Source: Limisphaera sp026417315 (GTDB taxonomy: Bacteria > Verrucomicrobiota > Verrucomicrobiia > Limisphaerales > Limisphaeraceae). Taken from it: DNA of 64,000 nt. Positions 47,587 through 57,721 of this stretch are shown one piece after another. The position numbers and the translations under genes are program-made. The notes under the pieces were generated by a model. That model was given only the letters and a program-made list of their open reading frames with translations, had not been told where the DNA came from and did no database searches. Numbering within the stretch: the stretch's first letter is position 1; each line of letters opens with the position of its first letter. The stretch lies in NCBI RefSeq assembly GCF_049537125.1, contig NZ_JBMVQY010000004.1, positions 186,001 to 250,000 on the forward strand. The letters are read 5' to 3'.

Positions 47587-48435
47587 ATGGGCCCGGATCG
47601 AACGCAAATGAAAAGGTTGAAGCGTCCACCGTGGCCGTGGGGTCCCGGACAGGCGGCGGCTACTGGATGCCGGGGGCGGGAGGACGGATTCACGCGGACG
47701 GAGCTGGCGACGGTCGTGCTGCTGCTCATGGTTGTGGGAGGCGTGGTATGGGCGGCGGTGCAGGGCACAGGAGAGCCGAGGCGCACGTGGGGCTGTCGCG
47801 CGCGCTTGAAAACGTTGGGCGAGGCCTTTCAGACCTATGCCATGGAGCGAGAGCGTGCCCTCCCTGTGGGTGCCGTGCGTCTGGGCGCGGTGGAGAGTGC
47901 CTGGGACCGCGAAATCGCAAAAGGCATGAACCCCACAGCCGGCGACGCAGGTTTGGACAAGTTGGCGCAGTGGTTCCGCTGTCCCTCGGACGCGGAGCCT
48001 CGCGGGGAGGGACAGGCCCGAAGTTATTCGATGCCGATGTACGAACTGCGGGACGAGGGATGGCCACCGCGGCGGTTGAGCATGGGCGGGGTGGGGCTCT
48101 ACCTGGATCCGGACCGCCTTCGCGCCGCCCGGGAGTCGGATGCGACGTTGGGCGAAAGCTGGCCGGTGATGAGGGTCACGATGGTCCCGGCGCCGGCCGA
48201 GACCGCCCTGTTGGTGGAAAGAATTGCGATCCGGAACGTGTTGGGATCGCCCACATTCGCGTGCATTTTGCATCCCCGGGAACAATGGGCAGCCAAGACC
48301 CTGGAACGACCGAAGTTTCACGGGGGCAAGTTCAATTACCTGATGGTGGATGGGCACGTGGAGCGAATGACGGAACGAGAAAGCGGCGGGCATACCGGCA
48401 GTGGCGGGGTATGGACCCTTCGGCCCGACGATTGA
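47587..48435 (+). CDS. Prepilin-like protein with H-X9-DG tail
   Basis: A 282-residue protein. After a basic leader comes the prepilin cleavage region DGFTRTELATVVLLLMVVGG, with Gly before Phe and Glu at +5, followed by a globular part with ARLKTLGEAFQTYAME and RCPSDAEP. The C-terminus has FHGGKFNYLMVDGHVERM, an exact H-X9-DG. These type IV pilin-like or pseudopilin-like proteins are typical of Planctomycetota and Verrucomicrobiota; their function is unknown. The hydrophobic stretch is less regular than in its neighbour at 48683. ATG 47587 is used; ATG 47608 is possible. Confidence 0.82.
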   Translation: MGPDRTQMKRLKRPPWPWGPGQAAATGCRGREDGFTRTELATVVLLLMVVGGVVWAAVQGTGEPRRTWGCRARLKTLGEAFQTYAMERERALPVGAVRLGAVESAWDREIAKGMNPTAGDAGLDKLAQWFRCPSDAEPRGEGQARSYSMPMYELRDEGWPPRRLSMGGVGLYLDPDRLRAARESDATLGESWPVMRVTMVPAPAETALLVERIAIRNVLGSPTFACILHPREQWAAKTLERPKFHGGKFNYLMVDGHVERMTERESGGHTGSGGVWTLRPDD

Positions 48436-48682
48436 GGGGCCTGAACCTCGACCCGACCGCGGAGGGCCGGCCGAGCCGGGCGCGACATCGGAGGCCCCGG
48501 CGGAGGCGGGGAGCGGCCGGGGTGCACGCTTCGGGAATCAAGCGCCTAACGCATGGCATGAGGCAAAGAGGTTGGCCGGGGGATGCGGATGGAAGCCGCC
48601 CTCGGCGTGCAGCCGCTTGCCTGGCGCCGGGCTGGCAACGCCGGCGTGAAAGGACCGCAACTCTCCAAGGATGGGTTTGCCG

Positions 48683-49444
48683 ATGAGCATGGGCGGATCC
48701 AAGGGTCACCGGGGGCAGCGTGGCCGGCCATGGGATGGGCGCTGTGGGAGCGCCCGTGGCACCGGTTTCACTCTCGTGGAGTTGCTGGTGGTCGTTGCCA
48801 TCCTGGGGATCCTGGCGGGGATGCTGCTCCCGGCCCTGGGGAAGGCCAAGGACCGCGCGATTCGCGTGACCGACATCAACAATCTCAAGCAACTTTCCAT
48901 GGCCCTCCACTTGTACGCCAGCGATTCTGCAGATCTTTTGCCCTGGGCGAACTGGAAGCGGGGCGATCATCCCGAACGGGCCGGGTGGTTGTATCGATGG
49001 AACCCGCAGGTGGCCGGCCCAGCGCAGTTCCGAGTAGAAACAGGAGTGTTCTGGCCGATCCTGCAACAAAGCAAGCTTTACATGTGCCCGCGGGACGGGC
49101 CGCAGGTGCCCCGGTTTGCCGAGCGAGCCCAACAGAGCTCGAGTTATGTGATGAACGGCGCGGTGGTGGGGTACAATCGGACGAACTGGCCGGCGCTGAA
49201 GCTGGGTGCATTCCGACCCGAGGATATTGTCTTCTGGGAGACGGACGAACGATATCCGGAGTACTTCAATGACGGAGCAAGTTATCCCCGGGAGGGTGTG
49301 AGCGCACGGCACACCCAGGGGGCCATCCATGCGACGTTTGGCGGCGCCGTGAGTTATATTCCGCTGGCACGGTGGTATTTGATGGAGGCGCAGGAGCGGC
49401 GGAACCCGTTGTGGTGTTATCCGTTCAGTGAGGACGGCCGATAG
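48683..49444 (+). CDS. Prepilin-like protein with variant H-X9-GG tail
   Basis: A 253-residue protein with a textbook prepilin signal, GFTLVELLVVVAILGILAGM, after a Gly/Arg-rich leader of about 27 residues. The body has NNLKQLSMALHLYASDSADL and MCPRDGPQ, as in the H-X9-DG group. At the C-terminus the expected motif reads RHTQGAIHATFGG, so Asp is replaced by Gly (H-X9-GG). Start ATG 48683; ATG 48671 is an alternative. It probably forms a unit with the pilin-like gene before it and the polymerase-like fusion, which starts 10 bases after its stop. Confidence 0.85.
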   Translation: MSMGGSKGHRGQRGRPWDGRCGSARGTGFTLVELLVVVAILGILAGMLLPALGKAKDRAIRVTDINNLKQLSMALHLYASDSADLLPWANWKRGDHPERAGWLYRWNPQVAGPAQFRVETGVFWPILQQSKLYMCPRDGPQVPRFAERAQQSSSYVMNGAVVGYNRTNWPALKLGAFRPEDIVFWETDERYPEYFNDGASYPREGVSARHTQGAIHATFGGAVSYIPLARWYLMEAQERRNPLWCYPFSEDGR

Positions 49445-49454
49445 CGGAGGGGTT

Positions 49455-52400
49455 GTGGGCCCGCACGCTCGAGACTCGCGAAGGGAAGAGACAGCATTTC
49501 CGTCGGCGCAGAGTGGGGCGCGGACGGGCGGGAACCCGGCCCCAGGGCGACAGTGGCGCATCCTGTTGCAGGGGCTGCTGATGGCGGCCGCGATCGGGGT
49601 GTTCCTCACGGCCGAGCGCGGCATCACAGGGTCGGCCTCGGCGAGCTGGTGGCGCGCACTGTTGCTCGAGATGCGGGCCGTGGTAACGGACCCCCGAATG
49701 CAGTGGGTGGTGGTGGTTTCGCTCTGGGTGTACGTCGTTTCTTGTTGGTGGTGGAGCGAGCTGCGGGCGCGGGCGTGGAAAGCTACGGGGTCGCGCTGGG
49801 GTTGGCGCTGGCTGGTGGGAATGCTGGCCTGGAGCGGGATCAGTTATGGGATCGGGTATGGCAGGGCGGACGAGGCCCGGCAATATGTAGGGCTCCTGGC
49901 CACGGTGGTCGCCGGGTGGTGGCTCGCTCTGTGGATGACGGGTGGCGATTCGGAAGAGCGACCGAGACGAAGCTTGTTCGGGTTTGGTGTCCTGGCCGGT
50001 TGGTTGGCGGTGCTGTCATGGATCAGGGTTCCCTCGAATGCGCGATTTCGCTACTGGAGTGTGGAGCGATGGGGCGGGTTTTGGGGGCATCCGAACGAGG
50101 CCGGTTTGTTGATGGCCCTCGGGACGGTTCTGGCCGTTGGACTGTTATGGTGCTGGTGGGCGAACAAGGGTCGGGAGTCCGACAGCCTGGAGGATACGAG
50201 CAAGGGATTGACCGGCCGCATGTTGCAGGGGTGCGTGGTTGGGTGGGGGGTGGTGGCTGGGGGGTCCTGTCTCTGGGCATGCGCGCGGAGTTACAGCCGG
50301 GGCGCGTGGTTGTCGGCACTTTGTGGGCTGGGTTATCTGCTGTGGCATGTCTGTGGTCACGGGCGGTGGAAGAGGCTGCGTCAGGCAGGAGCATGGGCGG
50401 GGCTTGCGGCCGCTGCCTTGTTGGTGACGGGTTACTGGGAGTTGCGGCATATCGAGGTGCCGTGGCTTCGTCGAATCTATTCCATCGCCAACATCTGGGA
50501 TTTCTCGTGGAGAAACCGGATTCTGGGCTGGGAGGGCGCTTTGCAGATGATGGCCGATCGCCCGCTTCTGGGCTGGGGGTGGCAATCGACGACCGTCCTG
50601 CATGGTTCGTTGTACTCGTTTGCCGCCCCGGCCGAGGTGGGCGCGATCGCATTGAATTCGTGGCTGGTGTTGGGGGCCGGCTCGGGCGTGGTGGCGTTGA
50701 TGGCGGCGGGTTTGGGAGTCTGGTTCCTCTGGCGAGCCGGGCGCGGGTTGAGGGCCGGGGAGGATGCGGGGGGACGGAACGGAGACCCCGAGGAAAGATT
50801 GGTGATCACGGCCCGAGCGGGCGCGCTGGTGATGGGTTTGGGGTGCGCCTTGAGCGGTGGATTGTTCTCGTTGAAAACGGGGACATGGCTGTGGCTTTGC
50901 CTGTTGTTTGCGGGGTTGGCGACGCGTCCCACGGCGAGCCCCGGGTCCAGAGGGTCAATTCGGGCCGGACCCGGGTGCTTGTTGCTCGCGGGCGTCGCTG
51001 TGGGATTCGCCGGGAGTCTGCTATGGGCGATGCGCGGGGATCCTTTCTCGAAATCGATTGTCCTGATCCGGGCCGCGGGGGGACAGAAGGAGGCGGTGTG
51101 CGTGATGCGGCCCAGGTTTGCGGCTCCGGCCGGACCGTTGGTCATCTATCTCCACGGTGTCGAGCAATCTTGGCGTTCTTGGGGGCAACGGCTTGTGCAG
51201 GTTGCTGGTACCGGCGTGACAGTGGCCGGGCTGAGCGTGGCCGGGAAGGACCTTCCCGTCTTGGCCGATAAATTGCGGGCGGTGCGAGAATATCTTCTGG
51301 AGCGGCACGGGAGCAGGGAAACTCCTGTGGTGTGGGTCGGCTTTCGGGACGGTGCGGCTTCCATGTTCGGGGCCCTGAGCAGGGACGACCGGCTCCGGGA
51401 CGACGCGTGGGTCTGGGTGGAGGATGGGCCGCAACCGCGGTTGGGCTGGTATCTGCAAAGGCTGGGGGACAGGGACAATCGGGTGCGGCTGGGACCTGGT
51501 GTATGGATCTACCCGCTGCGCCCCCAGGAGAAGCTGCCTACAGGGGTCGAGCAGACCCTCGCGCAGCTCGGGAAACTGGGGGTGCAAGTCGAGCGGATCG
51601 CTATTCCGTGGGTGCCCGAGGCCAGCAAATCATGGGAGGCGATCGTGTTTCGCCTGGTGGGCGAGGAGGCGTGGCGCCTGGCCGGCCGGGAGACAGCCCG
51701 GGGATCCTCCCGGGGTGCCGAGGAATGCCGTGTCGGGCGGGGAAGTGTGGTCCTGTGGCTGCTGCCGGGGGTGGTGTGCACGGCAGCGGGGCTGGTGTGG
51801 CGCTGGCGAGAGCGGCGCGAGGGTCGGGAACCGGCGCGGACGATGACGCACGCCGACCGGCAGGATGCGTCCAGGGAAGGTGCATTCCTGCGGGTCGTGC
51901 GGATGGTTGCCGGGGTCCTCGTGGGCTGCGCCCTGGTGTGGAGCGCGTTCCAGGTGGGGTTGCGGCGTTGGTCGGCGGATGCCCGCACAGTGTCCTGGGT
52001 TCGAAGCCTCTGCGTGCAGGAGCGGCATCGGGAAGATTTCGAATGGTTGCTAACCCATGGCCACTGGGAAGGCAAACGTTGGTCGGTGTGGTTGGAACAC
52101 ATCGAGTTGGCGGAATACAATCGCAGGCTCGTGGCATGGAAGATTCCGGATGAGATATACCGTTCGTGGGTTTTGAACCCGTGGTTGGCTGCGGGCGCAA
52201 GCGGGGATGTGCGGTGGCGGTGGGCCTTGTGGGAACGATTGTATCCGCGGATGGACGATGTGGAATCGGTACGATCGGCGGCGGCATTGGTGGCTTATTA
52301 TCTTCGAAGTCGCGTGAGTGTGTTGAGGGAGGACAGTGCGGAGCATGATGGAGAAGTTCTCGAGTATCTGCGGGCGGGCAGATGCCCGGAGGCGGCCTTC

Positions 52401-52538
52401 CACCGGTTGTGTGTGGCGGCGCTGCGATCGGTGGGCATTCCTGCCAGACTCGGTGCAGCGGGAGAAGCCGAGTTCTGGGATGGCCAAGGATGGCACCCCG
52501 TGGGGGCGTGGTTGCCTGTGAGGTGTGCGACACGCTGA
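49455..52538 (+). CDS. O-antigen ligase-like protein with hydrolase-like and transglutaminase-like parts
   Basis: About 1027 residues from a GTG at 49455 with GGAGGGG just upstream. Residues about 35-540 contain many helices and the Wzy/O-antigen ligase pattern: FWGHPNEAGLLMALG, ACARSYSRGAWLSALCG and ILGWEGALQMMADRPLLGWG. Then comes an alpha/beta-hydrolase-like stretch (VIYLHGVEQSWRSWGQRL, VVWVGFRDGAASMFGAL) with no clear catalytic Ser motif. After two more helices, the C-terminus resembles a transglutaminase fold: GRCPEAAFHRLCVAALRSVG, then IPARL, then FWDGQGWHPVGAW. The Cys is present but the usual His and Asp are not. Likely an envelope polysaccharide or lipid-linked glycan enzyme; the exact reaction is unknown. 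Confidence 0.72.
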   Translation: MGPHARDSRREETAFPSAQSGARTGGNPAPGRQWRILLQGLLMAAAIGVFLTAERGITGSASASWWRALLLEMRAVVTDPRMQWVVVVSLWVYVVSCWWWSELRARAWKATGSRWGWRWLVGMLAWSGISYGIGYGRADEARQYVGLLATVVAGWWLALWMTGGDSEERPRRSLFGFGVLAGWLAVLSWIRVPSNARFRYWSVERWGGFWGHPNEAGLLMALGTVLAVGLLWCWWANKGRESDSLEDTSKGLTGRMLQGCVVGWGVVAGGSCLWACARSYSRGAWLSALCGLGYLLWHVCGHGRWKRLRQAGAWAGLAAAALLVTGYWELRHIEVPWLRRIYSIANIWDFSWRNRILGWEGALQMMADRPLLGWGWQSTTVLHGSLYSFAAPAEVGAIALNSWLVLGAGSGVVALMAAGLGVWFLWRAGRGLRAGEDAGGRNGDPEERLVITARAGALVMGLGCALSGGLFSLKTGTWLWLCLLFAGLATRPTASPGSRGSIRAGPGCLLLAGVAVGFAGSLLWAMRGDPFSKSIVLIRAAGGQKEAVCVMRPRFAAPAGPLVIYLHGVEQSWRSWGQRLVQVAGTGVTVAGLSVAGKDLPVLADKLRAVREYLLERHGSRETPVVWVGFRDGAASMFGALSRDDRLRDDAWVWVEDGPQPRLGWYLQRLGDRDNRVRLGPGVWIYPLRPQEKLPTGVEQTLAQLGKLGVQVERIAIPWVPEASKSWEAIVFRLVGEEAWRLAGRETARGSSRGAEECRVGRGSVVLWLLPGVVCTAAGLVWRWRERREGREPARTMTHADRQDASREGAFLRVVRMVAGVLVGCALVWSAFQVGLRRWSADARTVSWVRSLCVQERHREDFEWLLTHGHWEGKRWSVWLEHIELAEYNRRLVAWKIPDEIYRSWVLNPWLAAGASGDVRWRWALWERLYPRMDDVESVRSAAALVAYYLRSRVSVLREDSAEHDGEVLEYLRAGRCPEAAFHRLCVAALRSVGIPARLGAAGEAEFWDGQGWHPVGAWLPVRCATR

Positions 52539-52765
52539 GCCTCCTGTCCCCTTCGAGAATCGACCGCCGCATCGGGTCGGCTCGACGTGAGGGTTCTTCT
52601 CGTGGGAGACGGATCGCGGGGAGGGTCGTTGGCGGGGGCCCGAGAAAGGCCCGGACTCTCGTTGCGCCCGGGGCGGCAGGCAGCAAACGCAAGGCTTTTG
52701 GCAGGAAGGAGGGTTGTCAGCCGAACCTGCTCCGGACGATCGTGACTGATGACTGGAGGTTCGGC

Positions 52766-55705
52766 ATGCAGTGGAGTCAACGCGATGGCAACGAAAGGCG
52801 TGCGACCCCGGTGGGGACCCGTTTGCGCGTGGCAGGAGGGCCGGGCGGTGGTTCGGAAGCTGATCCGGCGCGCATCTGTGGCTGCGGTCACGGGTTGGGG
52901 AAGGCGCCCCAATCGGTACGGGCGGACGGTGGCTGTCGGAAGGGATCAGGTCGGAAAGCAAGCCATGCAGTCGGGAGGGTTCGAACCCTGCGAGCATTGA
53001 TTCTTGCAGTGGTTGGGATCGGCTCGGCCCTGACTGCACCGGCGCAAGAATTGAAGGTGGACATCAACAACCACAACCGGCCGGTGGCGGAGGGTCTGCA
53101 GCCGGGATTCACCCCTTGGTCCACCAACACCTCATGGTTTGCGGGCGGGGACGTCATTTCGAACACGTTCGGATCGGTGACCGTGATCCTGAGACGGGTG
53201 GGCCCGGAGGGGACGGCGCTTCAACCGGGGTATTGGAAAGAAGGGGTCCAGAGCGCAGTGTGGGACGCCAAGTTGGTGTCGGATGGCATCAAGGTAAACG
53301 GAGGTGACGCAGGAGCCCAGATCGAAATGCGGTTGATCGGATTGCCGGCGGGAAACCACACGCTTTTGACGTATCACAATGACTGGGACAATCACGGGAC
53401 CACCTCGGTGGCTTCCCTGGACATCTTCGTCAACGGGGTGCTCGCAGCCGCCGGCGTCCCCCAGACGGTGCGCGTCACGAACAACGCCTTGGCATCCACG
53501 GCGTATCTTGTGTTTCAGGTTGGCGAAGGTGAGGAAGCGGTGATCCTGTTTCGCGCCGCGACCAATCCCGCCGCAGGAATTCGGAACGTGTATTTGAACG
53601 GGTTCGAGCTGAACACGGTACATCCGAGCCGGAGAGCGACGCAGCCGGTGCCGGCGGACCAGGACGAGCATGTGGATGCGGATGCGGGAAGCGTGGGGTT
53701 GCGTTGGGTGGGGGCCTCGGGGGCTGTGGCCCATGACTTGTATATTGGCACCGACAGCAACGCCGTGCGGCAGGCCACGAGGCAGTCACCCGAGTATCGC
53801 GGGCGCCTCTCCGAGGCGCAGTACGAATTGCGGCCGGTCAGCCGGTTGGTGGCCTATTACTGGCGCGTGGACGAGGTGGACGCGTCGGGCGCGGTGACGC
53901 GGGGGGACGTGTGGATGTTTCGGGCGCGCCGGCTTGCCTTTCTGGGGGCCGAGGGGTATGGACGATTCGCCCGGGGAGGCCGCGGCGGAGTGGTGATCAA
54001 GGTGACCAACCTGAACGATCGCGGTCCGGGCAGCCTGCGGGATGCCATCGAGGGCAATTACGGACCACGAACCATTGTCTTCGATGTAGGCGGACTGATC
54101 ACTCTTGAGTCCGATCTCATCATCACGCAGCCCTGCATCACGGTGGCGGGCCAAACGGCGCCAGGGAAGGGCATCTGTCTGCGGAAACATCAGTTCGGTC
54201 TGAGCGGAGCGCGGGATGTGGTTGTGCGGTTTCTCCGGGTGCGCGTCGGGGACCTCAGCGGCGAGACCCAGAACGCCAGCGGGATGGCCGGGGTGGACCA
54301 TTGCATCATGGATCACTGCTCCATCAGTTGGGGCATCGATGAAGGGATCAGCACCCGCGGGGCGAAAAACTTCACACTGCAGCGAACGATCATTGCCGAG
54401 GCTTTGAACATTGCCGGACATGACAAGTATCCGCCGGGGACGCGGCACGGCTATGCGGCCAGTGTCGGGGGTGACATTGGGAGCCTGCATCACAATCTGC
54501 TGGCCCACAACGAGGGACGAAACTGGAGTCTGGCCGGAGGTCTGGATGGGGCGGGTCGGTTCGCCGGCCGCTTGGATGTTTTCAACAACGTAGTGTACAA
54601 CTGGCGGAGTCGGACCACGGACGGAGGTGCGCACCAGGTCAACTTCGTCAACAATTTCTACAAACCGGGCCCGGCGTCGCGCCATTTCTACATCCTGACG
54701 GCCCAGTACGACAACTTTCCCGGCACCCAGCAATACTATTTCGTCGGCAATGTCATGCCCGGCTATTTTCAAACCAACCAGCAGGAACAGGCTCGTCGGG
54801 CCACGGGATATGTGCCGACCAATTACAGCCCCTGGGTGACCATGCCCTTCTTCCCTTCGTACGCAACGATCGACGAGGTCACCAACGCGTACAAGAAGGT
54901 GCTTTCGGACGTGGGATGCAACCGGCCGGAGATCGACGACCATGATCTGCGCACCATTCGGGAGGTGCTCGACGGCACTGCCACCTATCGCGGGAGTATC
55001 AGTGGCGATCCGGGGTTGCCGGATTCGCAGAACGACGTGGGCGGGTGGGAAGAGTACCCGGTGGTGAACCGGCCGCCGGATTGGGACACGGACAACGACG
55101 GACTGCCGAATTGGTGGGAGGAGATTCACGGCCTGAACCCGCAGTCTGCGCCGGGGGATTTTTCGGACGCCAACGGGGATTTGGACGGGGACGAGTTCAC
55201 GAATCTGGAGGAGTATCTGGACTGGCTGGCGCATCCGCAGTTCGATTGCACGAACGGGGTGCCCTTGGAGGTGGATCTGACGGAGTTTACACGCGGCTTT
55301 GCGAATGCGAATCCGGTGTACTTTGTGTTCGAGCCGCAGAATGGCGAGGTGAGGCTGGTGGGAGAGCGGCGGGCGCGGTTTGTGTCCGGGGTGACGACCA
55401 ACGCGCTGGGGGGCTTTGGGTTTGCGGTCGTGGATGCGATGGGCCATGCGATGACGAACCGGGTGCATCTGCGGCTGTGGGCGGGGGAGGCTCCGGTGGG
55501 TCCGCCGCGGCTGACGATTCGGCACCGGGGCGGGGGGTTGGAAATCGGGGTGGATGGGCCGGTGGGGCGGCGGGTGGAGCTGGAGCAGAGCAGGGATTTG
55601 CGGAGCTGGCAGGTGTGGACGAACTGGGTGGGCAGCGGGACGGCGGTGATTCCGTTGTCGGGGTCTGACGAGGGTCCGCGATTCTTCCGGGCGGTGGTCA
55701 GGTAG
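52766..55705 (+). CDS. Secreted pectate-lyase-like (PL1-type) multidomain protein
   Basis: About 979 residues from an ATG at 52766 with GGAGG six bases upstream. An unusually long n-region (about 80 residues) precedes the signal helix RALILAVVGIGSALTAPAQE. An N-terminal beta domain and a fibronectin-like segment lead to a right-handed beta-helix (about 390-760) opening FLGAEGYGRFARGGRGG and containing VDHCIMDHCSISWGIDEGIS, as in pectate lyases. A calcium-type repeat DTDNDGLPNWWEEIHGLNP (about 773) and a C-terminal beta domain ending RFFRAVVR follow. Probable extracellular polysaccharide lyase, fitting the sulfatase next to it. A later start, without the odd n-region, is possible. Confidence 0.82.
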   Translation: MQWSQRDGNERRATPVGTRLRVAGGPGGGSEADPARICGCGHGLGKAPQSVRADGGCRKGSGRKASHAVGRVRTLRALILAVVGIGSALTAPAQELKVDINNHNRPVAEGLQPGFTPWSTNTSWFAGGDVISNTFGSVTVILRRVGPEGTALQPGYWKEGVQSAVWDAKLVSDGIKVNGGDAGAQIEMRLIGLPAGNHTLLTYHNDWDNHGTTSVASLDIFVNGVLAAAGVPQTVRVTNNALASTAYLVFQVGEGEEAVILFRAATNPAAGIRNVYLNGFELNTVHPSRRATQPVPADQDEHVDADAGSVGLRWVGASGAVAHDLYIGTDSNAVRQATRQSPEYRGRLSEAQYELRPVSRLVAYYWRVDEVDASGAVTRGDVWMFRARRLAFLGAEGYGRFARGGRGGVVIKVTNLNDRGPGSLRDAIEGNYGPRTIVFDVGGLITLESDLIITQPCITVAGQTAPGKGICLRKHQFGLSGARDVVVRFLRVRVGDLSGETQNASGMAGVDHCIMDHCSISWGIDEGISTRGAKNFTLQRTIIAEALNIAGHDKYPPGTRHGYAASVGGDIGSLHHNLLAHNEGRNWSLAGGLDGAGRFAGRLDVFNNVVYNWRSRTTDGGAHQVNFVNNFYKPGPASRHFYILTAQYDNFPGTQQYYFVGNVMPGYFQTNQQEQARRATGYVPTNYSPWVTMPFFPSYATIDEVTNAYKKVLSDVGCNRPEIDDHDLRTIREVLDGTATYRGSISGDPGLPDSQNDVGGWEEYPVVNRPPDWDTDNDGLPNWWEEIHGLNPQSAPGDFSDANGDLDGDEFTNLEEYLDWLAHPQFDCTNGVPLEVDLTEFTRGFANANPVYFVFEPQNGEVRLVGERRARFVSGVTTNALGGFGFAVVDAMGHAMTNRVHLRLWAGEAPVGPPRLTIRHRGGGLEIGVDGPVGRRVELEQSRDLRSWQVWTNWVGSGTAVIPLSGSDEGPRFFRAVVR

Positions 55706-55847
55706 CGTGCGGGGGATTCGGAGGCATTTGGGTGCAGGGGTGATGCGCAGGCAGCCGGGAGCATGATGGTGTGATCCAGCCCGACCTGGTGTGCGGTGCC
55801 GCGTCAGGAATTGAGATGGGGAAGAGGTGGGGAGTACGCTGAGAGGC

Positions 55848-57332
55848 ATGAAGGTTTGGAAGTGGCCGTGTCTCGCTCTATGGGGGTGGGCGGCCGTCGT
55901 CGCTGCCGGGGCACGTCCGAATGTGCTGTTGATCAGCGTGGACGATTTGAAGCCGACGCTCGGCTGTTATGGCGACACACTGGCGAAGACACCGCACATC
56001 GACCGGTTGGCTTCGCGCGGGGTGCGGTTCGACCTGGCCTTCTGCAATCAGGCGGTGTGTGCCCCGTCCCGGAACGCACTGATGGTGGGGGCCCGTTCCA
56101 CCACGTTGGGCATTTACGATCTGGCGACGCACTTTCGTCGTTCGATCCCCGGGGCGGTGACGTTGCTCCAGTATTTCAAGGCGCACGGATGGCGCACGGA
56201 GGGCATGGGGAAGATCTTTCACATTGGTCACGGAAACCGGGACGATGCAGTCTCGTGGAGCGTGCCCTTTCGGCCGGACAAGGTGGTGGAGTATGTGAAT
56301 CCGGCGAATGCGGCGGGCGGACGGCTCACGCGGGAGGAGGCATACTTCAGCAATCAGCGTTTGAATGAGATCGGGCGGCTGCCCCGGGGTCGGGCATGGG
56401 AGATGGAAGAGGTGGCAGACGAGGCGTATGCCGATGGCCGGATTGCATTGGAGGGAATTCGGCGGCTGCGAGCGGCTGCGGAACGCCCCGGCGAACCTTT
56501 CTTTCTGGCGCTGGGGTTCGTGAAGCCCCACCTGCCCTTCACCGCGCCGAAAAAGTATTGGGATTTGTACGAGCGGGAAAGGTTTCCGCTGGCCCGGCGA
56601 CAAACTCCGCCGGCGGGAGCGCCCCCGTACGCGGGGAAAACCCTGGGGGAACTGAACCAGTACGACCCGATCCCCGAGCGGGGGCGGTTGGATCCGGATC
56701 TGCAACGGTTGCTGATCCACGGCTATTACGCGTGTGTCAGTTACGTGGACGCGCAGATCGGGCGGGTATTGGAGGAGCTGGACCGGTTGGGCCTGGCCAC
56801 CAACACCCTCGTGGTGGTGTGGGGTGATCATGGATGGCATTTGGGGGATCACGGGATGTGGACGAAGCACACGAATTACGAGCAGGCGAACCGCATTCCG
56901 CTGATCCTCGTGGCCCCGGGCGTGGCTCGTCCGGGTGTCACACGGCAGGTGGCGGAGACGGTGGATTTGTATCCGACGTTGGTGGAGCTGGCGGGGTTGC
57001 CGCGGCCGGAGGTCCCGCAGCCGTTGGAGGGGGAGAGTCTGGTGCCCGTCTTGCGCGATCCCGCTGTGCGGGTGAGCGACCATGCCTACCACGCGTATCC
57101 TCGCCGGCGCGCGGGCCAGGAGGTGATCGGCCGAGCGATTCGCACGGAGCGATACCGGCTCGTGGAATGGAAGGTGCCCGGGGCACCGGGAGAGACGGCG
57201 GACGTGGAGCTTTACGATTACGAGGAGGATCCGGAGGAGACGCGCAACCTGGCGGCCGAGCGCCCGGAGGTGGTGGCGCATTTGCGGTCGATTTTGAACC
57301 GGTACCCGGAGGCCCGACCGCAGATCCACTGA
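55848..57332 (+). CDS. Secreted sulfatase (iduronate-2-sulfatase-like)
   Basis: A 494-residue type I sulfatase with a signal peptide (MKVWKWPCLALWGWAAVVAA). Metal residues Asp32-Asp33 are in VLLISVDDLKPTLGCYG. The formylglycine site is Cys71 in CAPSRNALMVG, so it needs the anaerobic- or FGE-type maturase encoded elsewhere. Further conserved parts are GKIFHIGHG, FVKPHLPF and VVWGDHGWHLGDHGMWTKH. The last is characteristic of the iduronate-2-sulfatase-like group. It removes sulfate esters from glycans, in the periplasm or outside. Lies between a PL1-like protein and a large secreted protein. Confidence 0.93.
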   Translation: MKVWKWPCLALWGWAAVVAAGARPNVLLISVDDLKPTLGCYGDTLAKTPHIDRLASRGVRFDLAFCNQAVCAPSRNALMVGARSTTLGIYDLATHFRRSIPGAVTLLQYFKAHGWRTEGMGKIFHIGHGNRDDAVSWSVPFRPDKVVEYVNPANAAGGRLTREEAYFSNQRLNEIGRLPRGRAWEMEEVADEAYADGRIALEGIRRLRAAAERPGEPFFLALGFVKPHLPFTAPKKYWDLYERERFPLARRQTPPAGAPPYAGKTLGELNQYDPIPERGRLDPDLQRLLIHGYYACVSYVDAQIGRVLEELDRLGLATNTLVVVWGDHGWHLGDHGMWTKHTNYEQANRIPLILVAPGVARPGVTRQVAETVDLYPTLVELAGLPRPEVPQPLEGESLVPVLRDPAVRVSDHAYHAYPRRRAGQEVIGRAIRTERYRLVEWKVPGAPGETADVELYDYEEDPEETRNLAAERPEVVAHLRSILNRYPEARPQIH

Positions 57333-57721
57333 TCCCGGCAGGGGCCGGAGGGCTCGGCCGGCCCACCTCGCCCGCCCGAGCGCGGATCGTGCCGCCGGAA
57401 AGAGCTTCGGTGCGGCTTCGTCCTGCCGACAATCCGGCGGCGCTTCCGCGATCGGAGAGATCCGGGTGGTGCACATTTTTCACGACGTTTTGCAAAAGGT
57501 CGGGGAGGCGCGGCGTGTCGAAGGAGGGTAAAAGAGATGGCGAAGCCATGCGAACAGTGACCGCCATGCCCCGGCAGGAGAGCGGGCCGGGCCCCGTGTC
57601 CCGCGGGTGCGCCCGCGACTTTCCCAAGGGCAGCGGTCCGGGAGCCGTCTCTTCCGGGTCGGGTGCGAGGAAACCCATGGCTGTGTCAACATCGGAAGAA
57701 CCCCAGAACAAAGGAGCCATT
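57333..57721. other. Intergenic region, nothing recognised
   Basis: About 390 bases upstream of the large secreted protein. No promoter or hairpin with confidence. Confidence 0.45.

Noticed and set aside
52970..52995. tRNA T-arm-like GGGTTCGAACCC
   Set aside because: A chance palindrome inside the signal-peptide coding part of the PL1-like gene; no cloverleaf can be drawn.
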